DNA from: Gavia stellata
Taxonomy: Eukaryota > Chordata > Aves > Gaviiformes > Gaviidae
NCBI RefSeq assembly: GCF_030936135.1
Contig: NC_082596.1
Span: 14,918,155 to 14,982,154, forward strand
DNA length: 64,000 nt
Direction of reading: 5' to 3'
In this document: piece by piece, positions 1 to 15,200 of the stretch
Layout of the letters: every line of letters begins with the position of its first letter
Position numbering within the stretch: position 1 is the stretch's first letter
The notes under the pieces: model-generated
Database searches by the model: none
What the model was told of the DNA's origin: nothing
The model's input: only the letters and a program-made list of their open reading frames with translations
Translations under genes and position numbers: made by a program

Positions 1-52
1 TTAGTTCTTGCTGTTGTATTAAAAATTTCTGGGAAGCTTTTCCTCCTATTAC

Positions 53-204
53 CTCTTCCGGTTGTCCTCCTCGAGTGGGATAGTACACAACCCTGTATTT
101 TTCCACTTTGCCGGGTGCATGGGTCCAGCTAACCCGGAATCCTCTAGCTGTTACCTCAGATGTGACCAAATCCGAAGGAGCCCCAAGTGAAGCAACTACT
201 GTTC
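53..204 (-). CDS. COL14A1: COL14A1 coding exon (exon 10): start of FN3 domain 2
   Basis: The exon is 152 bp with acceptor CAG at 207-205 and donor GTAATA from base 52. It enters in phase 1 (the first two bases finish a Gly codon) and leaves in phase 0 after a Glu codon, as expected for an exon holding the first half of an FN3 domain. The translation includes [19 protein letters not shown] and then VVYYPTRGG, the A-B-C strand pattern of an FN3 module. It continues the frame of the exon at 1633-1794 exactly. It is the last exon in the window, and bases 1-52 are the start of the next intron. Confidence 0.93.
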
Positions 205-3200
205 CTGGGTTAGAGACAACAGAGATTTTTTACTCCCTTCTGCAAAATAATTATTTGGTTTGTTGTATTTATAGAAGCTCCAAAGATCGCTTCTCATCAG
301 AAAATCAAATAATTGGCTACTGCACATCTATTTAGGTCATTTTCAGTGGAAACAAAGAACTAATAATGAGTACTGTGCATGGAGTTTTCACTGGGACTAA
401 GCCTCCCTGGTGTTTCATAAACCTTTCTATGAAAGAGACAAAAATACAAAACTAAGGCTTCCCTGTCCTTCCTCCTATCACTCTTTCTGGTGTTTTTTTT
501 TTAAGGGTGCCTTCCTCATAGTCATTAAAAACATCCAAGCACATATACAGCTGTGATCTCCTGTGCTCCTCTGCGGGTTGGAAACTGATATGCTGCCTGT
601 CAGCAGACTGAAGATATGTAGTGAATGGTCATCTTCTCTGGCAATCATTCCTTTCCACAAAGATGTCTCATCTCTATGGTTTTTCCATCCTCTCCCTCTC
701 AATTTCCCAATTGACTGCTTACTTTCCCCACAAGACACAGCTAATATTCTGTATTTCTTCCAGTTTACAGGTGAATAAAAGAGGGAAAAAATGGAATGAA
801 GCCTTACTAATACACGTTTTTTCATTGCACAGGTAGAAATCTGTGTGCAGACAGCCTTCCTTACTGATCTATATTACAAGCTTATTGAAAAATCAGTCAG
901 CATTTCTGTAATATTACAGAATCACAAACCAAGCAATACAAACAAAATCCACTGAAGACTTTCAGAAAGAGTTTCCTCAGGTAGGACTGTTTCTCTGACA
1001 AACTGCAACATGTTTTCATAGCCATTTCTTTTGTTCAGAAAAGCAAAAAGATATTGTAGTCAGAGAAGGCTTTTTTATATAGGAACAATTTTCTTCACCA
1101 CCATCTTTTCTTATGCTCTGAAATATATTTTTTGTGTATTAAATAAGAAAGAGAAAAAAAATTCCATCATCAGGAAGGGACAAAACAATCTTAATAGTTG
1201 AAAATTTTGAAAACTTATGAGACAATAAAACCAGTAAGTTAGGAGATGGAAATCACAGCACAAATGTAACAATTCCATGTGCAGCTGTTAAAGTAATTCA
1301 TCCCCAAACCTGAATATTATAAAAATTTTTTCCTTACCCACCACTTGGAAATAGTTACAGCAGAATGAATGCATATTTTTTGTATTTTTGGTACTACCAA
1401 AACCCATAATATTTACCACTATCAAAGACAGAGAGCAAAAGATTAAAGATATCAAAGCAAGAATAAAACATACCTAGGAAGGTAACTTCCCTAACAACGT
1501 ACTTCCTTGTAAGCAAAAGAATATACAGCATGAGTCAAGTGCCAGAAGCCAGATTAGCATTGCAGGTATTTGGAATAGGATTTGTAGCTCTAAGTTCACA
1601 TTAAGTTACATTAGATCTTGTTTCTTATTCACCTTTGATTTCCTTTTCCTGTTCCTCTACTCGTGAGCACACTGTTCTGGTAAGACCTTCAACAATGGTA
1701 TGCATGAAGTTGAAGTCAGCAACATTGTAGACGTGTGTGCTGTCAGGTTCAGAGGCAATCTCTTTGAGTTCATTTATATCTGCATTCTTTACACCTTTCA
1801 TTGGCATGAAAAATAAAGAAAATATTTGCAACAAGAAAAAAAATCTTGTATTCACAAGGATTAATAAAAAAATACAATCCAATTCCTTCTATTTGTTTTT
1901 AATAACCAACTACAGATTGCTCTGTCATTAAGACGTTACTTCAAGATGTTAACTTCTGCCAGCGTAACTGGCATTTTTTCAGCTGTCTCCTGATAATGTA
2001 GCATCCATGTATACTTCTAAATTCCAGTTAAAGCAGCAATGAATTGGGGAGCATATTAAAGACGATTTAAATTAATGATGATACTTACTGGATACAGACA
2101 AAAAAGAACACTTCCTTAATATAGAGGGCAACAGATACAAATACACCAGAGTATAATGGGACACAATACATGCATACAGCAGAATACACACCAATAGCAA
2201 ACAGCTCAATGCCAGCATCTCGTAGGTTTTTAGCAGGAGGGATAACATCATCTTGGGACTTCCCATCAGTGATCAGTATACCAATTTTAGACACTCCAGA
2301 TCTTGCACCTGCTTCAGGCTTAAAGCTGTTTTCCAAAATGTAAGTTAAGGCAAGACCTAAAAAAAGGAAACATTTTGAAAGACTTTAAAAGGGGAAAATG
2401 TCCACTAATTTTGCTAGTATCACAATGTTTGTCTTTACACTCAATTTAAAAATGCTGAGAAACCTTTTAATGAAGAATAAGTATGAAAGAAGAATTTACT
2501 TACTGAAAGATTAAATTCCAGCAAGCAACCTAAACTACAGAGAAGGTGACATTCATCTTTAGCAGCCTTTTGATCAGTGTATTTTAAACGGGCTATGGAA
2601 ACCAAAATTTATCTTCCTGTGAACACACCATCTTTTCTTTCTTACTCCACAAAGTTAGAATAGGAAGTCCCCTCTCCTTCTACCTACATTGGTTATATGA
2701 AAGAACATGACCTGGATAGCTTAGTAAATCCCCATACTACATACAATCTTACTTAAATTTGTTTGTTTGTTTTTTCTTTCCACTTTACAAGCTGGAAAAA
2801 AAGCTTAAATAAAGCTTAGGGAGAATCTGATTTTAAAACTGCTAATTATTTAAAGGGAAGCAAGAAGAAAAACTCCACAGGACAAACTTACACGTCACAA
2901 TGAGATCCCATCTGAAAACTCTTTTAAGTCTCCCACAGCAAAGGTTCTTAACTCACCTTCTTCTAACATCCATATAAAATAATCATGATCATTTACTACT
3001 TGCTACCTCACAGTCATCTCATTCCTGGAATCATACTAGAGTCATTCTGTCCTTTGTCCCACTGCAATCACTCCTACCAAAATAAAGGCTGTTGCAGAAG
3101 AGAAGGAGAATCTTTCACATTCTTTGTCCCCTTCCTTCCCCGCCAAAACAAAAAAAATGGCAGGCAACTTACTTAAAGCCATGTCTGGGTCTTTGGGTAT

Positions 3201-6200
3201 ATCATTCTCCTGGCAAGACAGCTTTACTAACTGCTGCTTTGATGATACTGGAGTTGTATTCAGAGACTGTATTTTTCCCAGGTTGACAGGCATGCCCCAT
3301 TTATCCATCACTAAGTGTCTTCTGGGCTTTCATTGCTCTAACTACTAAAAGGTCAATGGAAATCTAAAAGCCCCAGGTGATCATTTGAAAAGTTACTATT
3401 ACCAGTTGTCAGATATTAAAACAACATTCTTTCCTTCCCCAGAATAAAGCTCTGTGCATGAATATTAGGAATGGATTTTGCATTTTCTTCCTAGCAGGTG
3501 AAAGATTTTACTTCCAGCACTGAGAGTTCATGTATACTTTGTTTTATGAGACCCTGTCCTGACCAGAAAGATTCCCAGTGAAGCCAATGAGACAAGCACT
3601 TCAGAAAAGACTTCACTGACGTTGGATAAAGCCATTAGCACGCTGCAAAAACCCTATCCTTTTCACCCTTCATAATAAACACTGACACTTCTTAGTTTGC
3701 TCAGCAGAATATCATAGAATAGAATCACAGACTGGTTTGAGTTGGAAGGGACCTTAAAGATCATCTAGTTCCAACCCCTCTGCCATCAGCAGGGACACCT
3801 TCCACTAGACCACGTTGCTCAAAGCCCCATCCAATCTGGCCTTGAACACTTCCAGGGATGGGGCATCCACAACTTCTCTGGGCAACCTGTTCCAGTGCCT
3901 CACCACCCTCATGGTACAGAATTGCTTCCTTATAGCTAATCTAAATCCACCCTCTTTCAGCTTAAAGCCATTACCCCTTGTCCTATCACTACATGCCCTT
4001 CTACAAAGTCCCTCTCCAGCTTTCCTGTAGGCTCCCTTCAGGTACTGGAAGGCTGCTATAAAGTCTCCCCGAAGCCTTCTCTTCTCCAGGCTGAACAACC
4101 CCAACTCTCGCAGCCTGTCTTCATGAGAGAGGTGCTCCAGCCCTCTGATCATCTTTGTGGCCTTCCTCTTGACTCGCTCCAACAGGTCCATGTCCTTTCT
4201 TATGTTAGGGGTCCCAGAGCTGGATGCAGTACTCCAGTGGGGTCTCACAAGAGCAGAGTAGAGGGGGAGAATCACCTCCCTCGACCTGCTGTTCACACTT
4301 CTTTTGATGCAGCCCAGCATACAGTTGGCTTTCTGGGCTGCAAGCGCGCACCACCGGCTCATGTGGAGCTCCTCATCAACCAACACCCCCAAGTCCTTCT
4401 CCTCAGGGCTGCTCTCCGGCCATTCTCCACCCAGCCTGTATTTGTGCTTGGGATATGTTCTTTAATAAAAGGCAAAAGCTAAAACATACACTGTACCTGT
4501 TAATGTATTCCCTCCCTTATATGGTAGATTACGAACCGCATCCAAAACAGCATCTTTTGTGCCATAGGCATTCAAATGCCATTCAATTCGGGGATCACCA
4601 CTGTACTGTGCAAGACCTAAAGAACCAGAAATTAAGGCATTCCATTAGACAATAAAGCATTTTTTTCAAGTATCTGCATTTTAGGTACTTGGTTACCAAC
4701 AGCTTACCACAGTAAGCTTACCATAAGTAGCTTTGCTATGATACTAGAAAAACTGCATTGCTTGATGGCAAAAAAAAAGTATAAAGTTGTTCTTGGTGGC
4801 AACTCAATGTATTTTCAAAGCCTTTCTTTTAAATGCTAAGGGAAGTAAATGAGAAGGAGCAATTTTTTCAGAGTTTAGTAAGATTCCAGGAAATTGTTTT
4901 TTGAAAAAGAACAATTTTATTTAATATGCTTTTGAACTGACTAAAATATAAGCAGCAGATCAGAAATAGAACATTTGAGCCAGTTTAAACCATGAGATAA
5001 GTCATCCATTGGCACATTCTTCGTCTGAAAATTAAACTGCAAGGGTTTGATCTAATGCTGACTGAAGTCAGTAAGACTGTTTCCACCGTTTTTTCTTTTC
5101 CACTGACATTGCATTAGAGTTTACTTAATCTGAGTATCACAGTACACTAGTTCCAGGTGAGGTTAAATCTTGCACAGATAAGTAGCATTAAGCTGTTAAC
5201 TATCCTGAAATTGTGAAATTTTTACAATTGCTACAGAAATATTAAGAAGAAATATGGCACCTTACCTACTCTTGTCTTCTCAGAACCCACATTGAAAGCG
5301 GAAACCAGATTTTCCAGGAACAGTCGAACAAGTCTGAAATTGAATCTGCCAATACTCCAAGAACCGTCCACCAGTATCACAATATCTGCAATTGCTGGAG
5401 TTTTACAGGTAAACAGGCTTCCTGTAAATGATTAAAATGAAAACAATATTGTTAATTCAACAATAAAATTGTAACTCAATAGATTTATACCTTTCTCCTC
5501 CCACTAAGCTTAATACTTAAAGCTTTCTTTCATGGGTAAAGTGAGAAATAAGCAAAATCACTAAACGTATTTTTTCTAAATTCAGTAATAGAACAGTTTG
5601 GCCATTACGTACTTCAGTTATTTCATTAAGCTGTTCAAAATTACTGTTGGGAGACCCATGAAGAAGAAATGCTGCTTCTAAAAATACAATATTCCAGGAA
5701 GAAAAAATTAATCGTCGTATAACACAATCAAACCAGAAGTTAGATTTCATTCTCAAGGATATACGTAAGCAGTATACAGTTCATGACACTTAACATTAAG
5801 TGTAGACAATGCAGAGAGAGCTACCTAGAGATGCAGACACCCAAAACAGTTATCAAGACCCCTTTTATTGTCAATGTAGAAAAGCAGGTGTCTCTATGCA
5901 TCTCAAAAACTCTGTAGAAAAACTTCTTTAGCTGCCATTGTAGACTTCTAAATCTTGAAGTGAATCTCACTCTGGGGGACTAGAGTAAAACTGAAGGTCA
6001 ATTGAATACGCTGTATTAAACCTAAGCAGGAGGCACTCAATGTAGCAGAAGTAAAATGCAAAGACCTCAGATGATTGAAATTCACAGTCTCTGTGAGAAC
6101 TAGCACCACATGAAGGTTCAGTCTTTAGTACACAAAAATAAAAGAGCACTAAAAAAGCAACTGAAATGACCTGATGAGAATTAGCAGAGATGCATGTTAA

Positions 6201-9200
6201 TAGTCTCTAAGGTTCAGCTAACCAATGGGGAAATCAGAGGAAATGGGAGTAGAGATTAGACACAAATTGCAAGACAAGCCAACAAGAAGGTTTTTAGTGA
6301 TACAGATTCTTAAGAAATTGAGAAGCCTAAACAAAAGTGCCACATTCAGTTTGAGAAAATGACAGGAAGGGAAGTAAGAGAAAGGAAAAGGTTTCCATAA
6401 CCTCAGACAGAATTGCCACATCCCACGGAAGTGGCTGCATGACTGCAAAAGTAAGGTTGGTGAAACAGTGGATTCATATTGTAGGGAGGGAAAAAGAATG
6501 AGTGATGTTACACAGGTATACCAAACAAGAGCTTATGTTTGAAGTATAAAAATAGCAAACTCCCCGCCAGATTGACTATAGAATAGGCATGGAAGTAGGA
6601 AAGCCAAAGCAAAGCATTTTAGTAAAAAAGTATCATGCATCACAAACCATTTAGGGATGAAAATCATGTCCCTGAACACAGTAAAAAACCTGCAGATTAG
6701 TAAAGTAAGCTGCAGCCCAACTTTTATCATCAATTTTTTCAGCATCCAGTACGTAAATTAGTTGACAAAGGATACCAACACCTAAGGTGGTACTAACAGG
6801 AATCACCAAGTACATTGTTAGAAATAAACTGATCTTGAGCAGAGATGCTCAGCAAATAACAGAAGTAATTCAGTGAGAAATAATCAAAAAGGTGCTTGCA
6901 TTAGCTCACAAGAAGCTCTCCTGTTACAGAGAGGGAATAACCACACAGTTAATAACTTAGAAGTTTAACACCACATTATTAATGACATTTTTTTCATTAA
7001 AGACAAAATGATAGTCTCACAGGCAAAAACAATCTGATGTGCAGAAGGACTTCAAACAGTTGGTAATAATCAAGAGTTAGATTCATACTATAGTGTAAAT
7101 CCACTGAGCAAGAAACCCAATCCATAAAGTTACAGTTAATGTCTTAAACGTGTACTAAAAATATTTTTAGAAGAGCAGGGAACATTTCCTACGTGCAGCT
7201 AGAAGTGTAGAGTAAGTTCTAAACACATGACAAAAATTCCACTTACAAAGATGCCAAAACAAATATTTTATTTTAGTTTTTGCAGTACAAGACAACGCTA
7301 TTTGAATTGGCAACACATTTTAATGTATAAACACTGGGGAACATTTAGTAAGCATCAGGAAAATGATGTTAAATTGGAAGATAAATCCAAAGGAGGTCCA
7401 AATCTTTATATCACTGAAGTCAACAGGAAAACTTTCCTTGATTTCAGCAGGACTGGAATCTGTTTTGTGAGTTAATAGGAACTTACTGGTCATGGCAAAA
7501 TTAATGTTTTAAATGTCTTTGCCAAATAAACTTCCTGTTAATCAGCCTGCATTACTTGCAGTATTTGTCTTCCATTAACACACAGTTCAATTGTGCCATT
7601 CTCACACTGGCCATGATTAGCTTCTTAGAGCTTCAAATGAACTACTGGCAAAGTAAAACACTACACAACACCAGTAAGAGTGATAGAACTGGACCCCTGA
7701 TTCACATCCAAGCAGCTGTACTGTAGCACAGATGCACCTTTTCAGTATGATCCCAGCAGTTAATCATATAGCCCAATGAGGATAACAGGATTTGCGTGGC
7801 TGTATTTTCCTTCTCTACTTCTAAACTCTTATGCTTACTATGAAACCCAGTTAGTACCCTAGGTCTTACTCATTTCGTATCAACAAGTTTTTCCTATAAG
7901 GTTTCTTTAATCCTGTAGTGATGGCTTTGTGAATAAAACCTTTTATTGGTTTTAGTAAATCCATTCAGTGCAGCAAAACCCGAAGAATAAAGAAAACAAT
8001 AACGGCATTCCTTTCAATATTTTATTTCCACATCATCAGATCAGTGCAAATAGTACCATTCAATTATTTTTTTGTTAAAATAGCGTGTGTGGTTTGATCC
8101 AAGATTGTACTGCAATGTCACAGAATGTGAAAATTTGATTCGTTCTTCGTAGGTAGGAGATACTTGTTGAATCTTTTCTGCATAAAACATTTAGGTTTTG
8201 TTACTTCTGTACACCCACTATTTGCTTATGCTTTCTCCTTGTTGTACTTAATAGAATTGTAGAAAGTTCCCTAAAATGGAATAAACAACAGTGAGATATT
8301 AAACAGAATAACATGCTGTACAGAAATCTTTAAAACCTGATAGGAATACAAACACCATATCATCCTAGTTTATAGTTAGTCTAAAGGACACAGCGTGTAG
8401 CAAATAATTTACATACCCCACAGAGACTAGCTGTTTTCCATTACTGGTTCTAGCAAATGTCTTTTTCAATAATCTTTTCATACAACCATACATGGCCATG
8501 AATTCCTACAGGGTTTGAGGATAATTTTTAACATTTCAACTACCTAAATGTAACTTTAATAGGCAATTTTCTCGAAAACATTTCTTAAAGGAGCATATAA
8601 TTCCATATAGAAAAGCTTCCAAAACTCAGTGGTTTAGCCCACTCCAAGTTTCAATACTGTGATCGCGTTGTGCATATTTCCCTTTTATTCAGTTATCAAG
8701 AAAACAGGAGTTTCCTCTGAATTACTCACATTTCCTCTGAATTACTCACCAGTTTCAAGAGCAGGACAGTATGGAGGAGACTAGTTACCTAATTTTGTAT
8801 GTTTGCTATTGTTATATAGATAGCATTAGTCTACTTCAAGTGCTGCATTCCACAACAAACACTAACAGAGCCTGTGATTTTTAGGTTAAGCGAAAATGAC
8901 AGAATTGCAAACATCCTAAAGTCAGAAAAAGAGCTTATGTATTTTACACCAGTAACTGTCTTCAGTGCATCCACCTACAATGGGTGGAGGAGTTTGATAG
9001 GTAGACAAAGTAAAAAAATTCATGGGACTTTCTATAACAAATTAACAATCTTCGTAGCATTATTTGGCAGAAGAAACTCACCACTCCACTAGGAAGCTAA
9101 CTGAGGAGGAAGGGGTTTGGTCTGCTTATTTCTGTATGTCACAAATGAAGGCCTAGGCTCAAAATTTCACCTCCAGAGACACCAGCATACAATTAAAGGC

Positions 9201-12200
9201 TACCAGCAACGTAATAGGAGAAGATATTTGCACATAACCTGCTTCAATTTTGCCAACAATCATATCATCATCAAGAATTTCCGTTGTTTTGTTTCAGGGA
9301 AATCTTGCAAAGAATAATCAGCATAGAAGGAATTTTGCATCTACCAAATGAATTTTCCTGCCTTTGATCCCTCAAGCCCCCAGACATTAAAGGTGACTCA
9401 TTTGCTTGCAATTCCAATGCATAAGTGCTATAGCACCATCAAGACCCATGTCAGAGTTTGGCTGAGAGTGAAGCCAATGATGGCAACACTGAAAAAAAGA
9501 TCCAGCTAGAACTTTCTGGGATAGAGGGAGAGTTATTGGAGCCTGCAAAATGTGACCCTTGAGACGTCTTATTGAAGGGAACAGAGTGCAGGTGAGGACT
9601 GGGAGGGTTTCTGGCAGTATGGGGGACGTGCAGAACAAAGCAGGGTCTACAAGCTTCTGTAAACACTGTCCACCTCTCCCAGGCTGCATTTTCAACCTGT
9701 TGCTATTCTTTCACACATGACATTCAGTGAGCAAGTGAGCAATGCTAAAAAATAGAAGTTTGACCAAAAAACCTGCAAGCCTTACTTCGACACAAATACA
9801 AAACTATGATTTTTAGGCTAGAGTAGTGGCTGTTTGACTCTTGGCACTACTACTACTACTACTCTTTGAAAGTTCTTTGAAAGGCAAAGGGAGAAGCAGC
9901 AAATACAGGCACTGCCACATGGGAGGACTCAATGCCGTAGAAGAACCAGTTCAATTTACATGCAGTTATGATACATTTTGCAGAAACACATTTGATATTT
10001 TGCCCCTCCTTGGTATGAAACTCTGTTCTCATTTTCAAGAGCCAAAACACACACTTCTGCTAGAAGAAGTTAAGACTATAATTCTTTCTGAGTCTGCAAT
10101 ATGTCGTTTCCTTTCTTACTCCCTGTCACAGTGGAAAAGTCGAATAATATATGTGGAAGGAGAGGAAGAAAGTTCAAGTAGAGGTCAGTAATAATACAGT
10201 ATGAGTGGAAGACTCATTCGTGGGGTAACAAAGCACAAAAGGCAAGAAGCTTGATGACAGAAGCAAGTGAAAAATACCTTGTGAATAAAGCATGAATGAC
10301 AGAGAAAAGTCAGTCCTCCACAGTGATTGACAGCACCACAGCTGAGCAGAAGTGTCACTGAGGACAAGGGCAATATAAATCTACATCAGCAAAATGTCAC
10401 TTCTTTTAAAAAAAGTTAAAAAAATACAAGGACGTGAGGCAGTGTCCAGCTCCAAAATTCAGCAACTCACTAGTCCACACTTCTGACATTGATATTATTG
10501 CACTGTGCTGGTGATATCATCATTGCACTTAGACCTCAGTTTAACACATGCCATATGTCAGGCTATGGACCAGACAAATGCATACAATATAACTGCTTTT
10601 CTTTGAACTAGATCCAACCATAGCTTGAATTTGAAGCACTCAAATGCTGGAACATCGTTAGGTTGAAAGAGCAGCCCAAAGAGGTTAGAAGTTTGTCCCT
10701 GCTCCTTAGAAAAAAATCAAAATAAAATAAAGCAGCCAGCCCTTTCCCATGCACCTTGTTCTGTTCCAGGAAACTAATACAGCCTAATTGGCAGGCCTAC
10801 AAATTTGTTATTTGGGGGAGTTGGAATATTAAGATTTACTGAATCTGTTGTGTCTAACCATGTCGCATTTGACTGTGAATGCCATAGTTCAATAATTTTG
10901 CTTCTTTCAAAAAGTACACAGCAATAAATAAATGTCAGTATTTAAAGCATACCTTTTGAATTTAAAGCCACAAAACTAATAAAAGCAGTAGCTGATAAAA
11001 AACATTAATTGCCTACATATACTAGCGATAATTCTGAAGTATGTGAGAAGGAAGCATATAGTCATTTTCTATGTGCCTTTTCATACACACTCAGTGATAG
11101 TTGTACTTCTGCAGTAAGCAATAACTAGCTTAGAAAAACTTTTTGAAATTTCTTCCTACATCTACATTTTTTAGTTTACTTGAGAGACAGAATAAATATA
11201 AAGGGTAACTACGAATGAAAGTGCTGATGTTTTCTGGAGGACCATTGCTGATTGATAGCACTGAAGCACCTGATCTCTGCAGCAGCTTCCCAAAGAGCAA
11301 TACTAAACTCTCTTGGTCTGTGTACCTAGATAGAAAAATATGTTTAAAAAAACCCCTGCATTTAAACTGAGTTCAAAACACTTATTTTAGTTTCTCTTTC
11401 AACAAGCAACGTGTCAACACAGAACAAAGCACACTGCTGAAATCTTTCCTGAAACTGAAGTTCAACATGGCAAGATACTGTGTCCATTTAGTCATAATGA
11501 TTTACACTGAAGATGGTCTACAACTCTCCTGTAAAGTACATAAAACCTAAGAAACTCTTCTGCAGATTACAGTGATAATTCTCTCTTTGCTCTCAGTTCT
11601 GCATCTGAGTGCATGAATGTTTTAAATGAAACAGCTGTCTCAAAGTCTAAATGACTTTTCAAGGTGGAGAACTATAATTTTTTATTAATATGGTCATATT
11701 TATCCACCATTCCTATGTAATAAATACACCAGGATTTAAATGAGTTATTTTTCCCTTTGCTTTAGTGAAGTATGAAATCCCTGATACAGTTTTCTCTGGC
11801 TATCTAGAAGGCAGTTAATCAGGGGGCTGCAGATAAAATTGGCACTCCGAAATCCTCAACATTAATTAAGCTGTATGTTTAAACCCCCTTACCAATGATA
11901 AAGAGCTGGTCTGTGCCTGAGCTTGTAACTAAGTTACAGCTTTAACACAACAGGTAAAGTAACAGAAGAGAGCCTGCCTGAGAGAACAAGCTGCATTTCT
12001 ATGAAAGTCATTAACACAGAACTAATTAAAACTAGCTGATGCAAACTACTACAACACTGTTACATTACAGCCCAGCATTATAGATCCAGGTACATATGAT
12101 GCTGTGGCGAGCGTGTCCGGAAAAAAAAAAGACCGTGCAGTACAGTTACAGCGCAGAAGACTTTCAAATTCAAGTCCCTATTTTACCTTCAAGCATTTCT

Positions 12201-15200
12201 TGAAATGATACTATCACAATATAACCAATGGATATGCTTGTATAAATATAAATATGCGGTGATCTTCAGAAGCATCACTAATTTTTGATGTCATGTGCTA
12301 ATCCACAAAAGCTCGGGATGAAATTCATGCCCTCTCGAATGTGACAATTAATCCATTGTCTAATTAGCAGAGATGTCTGAGTGAACACCCGATTCTGAAG
12401 AATCTCCAACTCCCAGAATCACAGGGTAGTGGAGGTGGGAAGGGTCCTCCTGAGACTGTCTAGTCAAACTGCCCTGCTTAAAGCAGGGGCAACTACAGCA
12501 GATTGCTTCAGGCCATGTTCAGTTAGATTAAAGAGTCTCCAAGGATGGAGACTCCACAAACTGAGTAACCTGTTCCAGTGTTGGATCATCCGCACATTAA
12601 AAAAAAGTGCTTTCTTTGATTAAATGGAATTGACAGTTATTTCCGTTTGTGTCCACTGCCTCTTGTCCTTTGACTGGACACCACTGAGAAGAGTCTGGCT
12701 CTGCCTTCTCTCCTTCTTCCAACGTGTATTTTATCATCTGCAAACTTGCTGAGGGTGTGCTTTTTCCCCAGTCTTCATGTGATTGTAGGTTCTCATTTCC
12801 CTCTCACATCATTCCTATTATAAAGGTCTTCTCAGCAGGCTGGCCACCCTGTTAGCAAAGATGATTTTGCCCCATTTAGTCAAATAGATCGCATCTCTTC
12901 CAACCAGCTACTGAGCCCCAAAGAGGGTCCCATCGTCACAGAAGCCTAAACCCTGTTGCTGACAGCAGCTGCAAATCTAGTTGTTGACCTATAGGATCTG
13001 TCCAGTTCTCCTCAGGCCCTTTCCACTCGTAAGTGGGACCAAGGAGAAGACCACCTGAACCCTCATATGCTTGACCATTGCCCCCAGAGCCATATAGTTG
13101 ATAGCTTGTCACCCAATGCAAAGAGACCCTGACAACAGGATTACCATAATTAGTTTCTACATATTTAATTCCCGATCTCTTAAAATATGTGCTATTAAGC
13201 AAAACAGACAAATACTAAACCAAAAAATCTTCCTTGGAGGATTTGATTTTGTAGTTGGTTGGTTATGTCCCAATGAGCATTTAATAGAAGAATCCCAGAA
13301 GTCTGTGCCACTGAAGTCCTGATCAGTGCACTAAGCAGCAATAAACGCACCACAGATACCTTTTCCTAAGTCAGCATTTACGATAAACTTGGATTTTCTT
13401 TTCCTCTAGTTCACAGACTTTCAAATTTCTCTCATCCATTAATTATTCCCTACCATAAACAAATTACTAAATAGCCATGTTAGATATTTTTCACCTCAGG
13501 CAGATTACACCAATGTCTTCAAGCCAGCAACATTTCTTTCTGTCCGAGATTCTGGTCTCTTCCATTCACTTACTATTTTTTTAATCTTATAATTACCGTA
13601 CCATCCAGCAACAATGCATATAGGCACATCAGTTATGCTATATCATATATGGTGGACAGTTAAGCTTTTAAACTACAGGAGGAGTAATAATAAATCTCAA
13701 AATAATATACTGAATATTTTCTTCCATTCAATGCCATTTATAGCTACTTTATAGTGTTTCAAAGGCTTTAAAACAAAATGATAAGTCTTATCTCCAAATC
13801 CAACTGCATTTTAAAAAAATAAAACTGAAAATCTAATGCAGAACCTTTTCCTAAAGACTTTAGTACAGGGATTTTCTTAACAATTTCACTCTACAGAGGA
13901 AGGAAATATTTTAATCTTTAATTTGCACACATATGAGAAAAATACTAAACTGATTTTACATAAAAGGTCTGCATAGGAAGTAATAAGACTCTAATGATTG
14001 CATTGCATATGACATTTTTTAAAACATCTTCCAGAAACAATGGCAAATTCTAAATCTATAAGAGCATATTTAAAATTTACACTGAGGAAAAGACAAATAT
14101 TTTAATTAATCTAGACAAATTACTGGCTGCTACCCAAAGTATACAACAGTTATGGGAGCTGTCAAAACCAAAAGAGAGTTCTATCACAAGGTACAGACTA
14201 TGCTTAGACATCTGCGTTTATTTTTAGTTTGGCTAGTAGCTACTTAGCTATTTACAATAGCCATAATCAAAATGAAACTGCTGGCCCTTAACTAAAACCA
14301 TGTACTTCAATATGCACACATATAGTTAAACCACCCGGATGCCTGAAAAGCAGCATGAGGGCAACCATAAGAAAATTTATTAAAATAGTCCTATAGAGCT
14401 CAACAGAGGATCTTTTTCATCTTTTTTCCAAAGAAAAAATTTTCAATATTCACTAAATAATTTTTCAGTTGTTCTTCCTCAATTTTTTCCAATAAATAAT
14501 AAGTGTTGCATAATCACATTCTATTAGATCAGTTTTAGGGTTTCGCTCCTGCCATCTGTTTCCTATTCCCAGATTAATAAAATACTAACAGTTGTGAGGC
14601 TGGTAAAGGAACTGTGATTCTGTTTGAGACAAATCATGAGCTTCTGAGTGTCTTATTCTTTTTTTAAGGTATAGCTAAACAGAACTGCCCCATCAAAGTC
14701 ATGAAAGTATCTCAACCAACCTCTAACAGATACATCATTATTGCTTGCAACTGATGCTTTATTTCTACTTCTTAGACAAGAAAAAAAAAAAAAAAACACT
14801 AAACATTATGAAGCTCTTATGGCAGAAACACCTGCCGCAGTTTGACACCACCTCCCTGCCCCCTAGGTAGTGAGCTATATTTGGATGTTGACTTTCAAAG
14901 GTCTTGAGGTAAGGGAGAGAAGAGATGACATACAGGGTAGGGAGACGAGAGATGAGATAGGAGTGGTATTTCACAGGCCACAGCCAATTTAGTCTTTTTG
15001 TATCACAGAATCACTAATGTTGGAAAAGACCTGTAAGATCATCAAGTCCAACCATAAAAAAAAAAAAAACAAAAAAAAAAACAAACCACACCACCCACAA
15101 ACCACACCACAACCCACACCAAAACAACCCACCCACACCACATAGCACCATGCCCATCAAGCCACATCCCACAATGCCACATCCACATGCTCCTTGAATA

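Noticed and set aside
3173..3209. Cryptic 37-bp exon with good acceptor and GTAAGT donor in COL14A1 intron 7
   Set aside because: The translation has no counterpart in collagen XIV, the length is not a multiple of three, and the flanking exons already join in frame without it.
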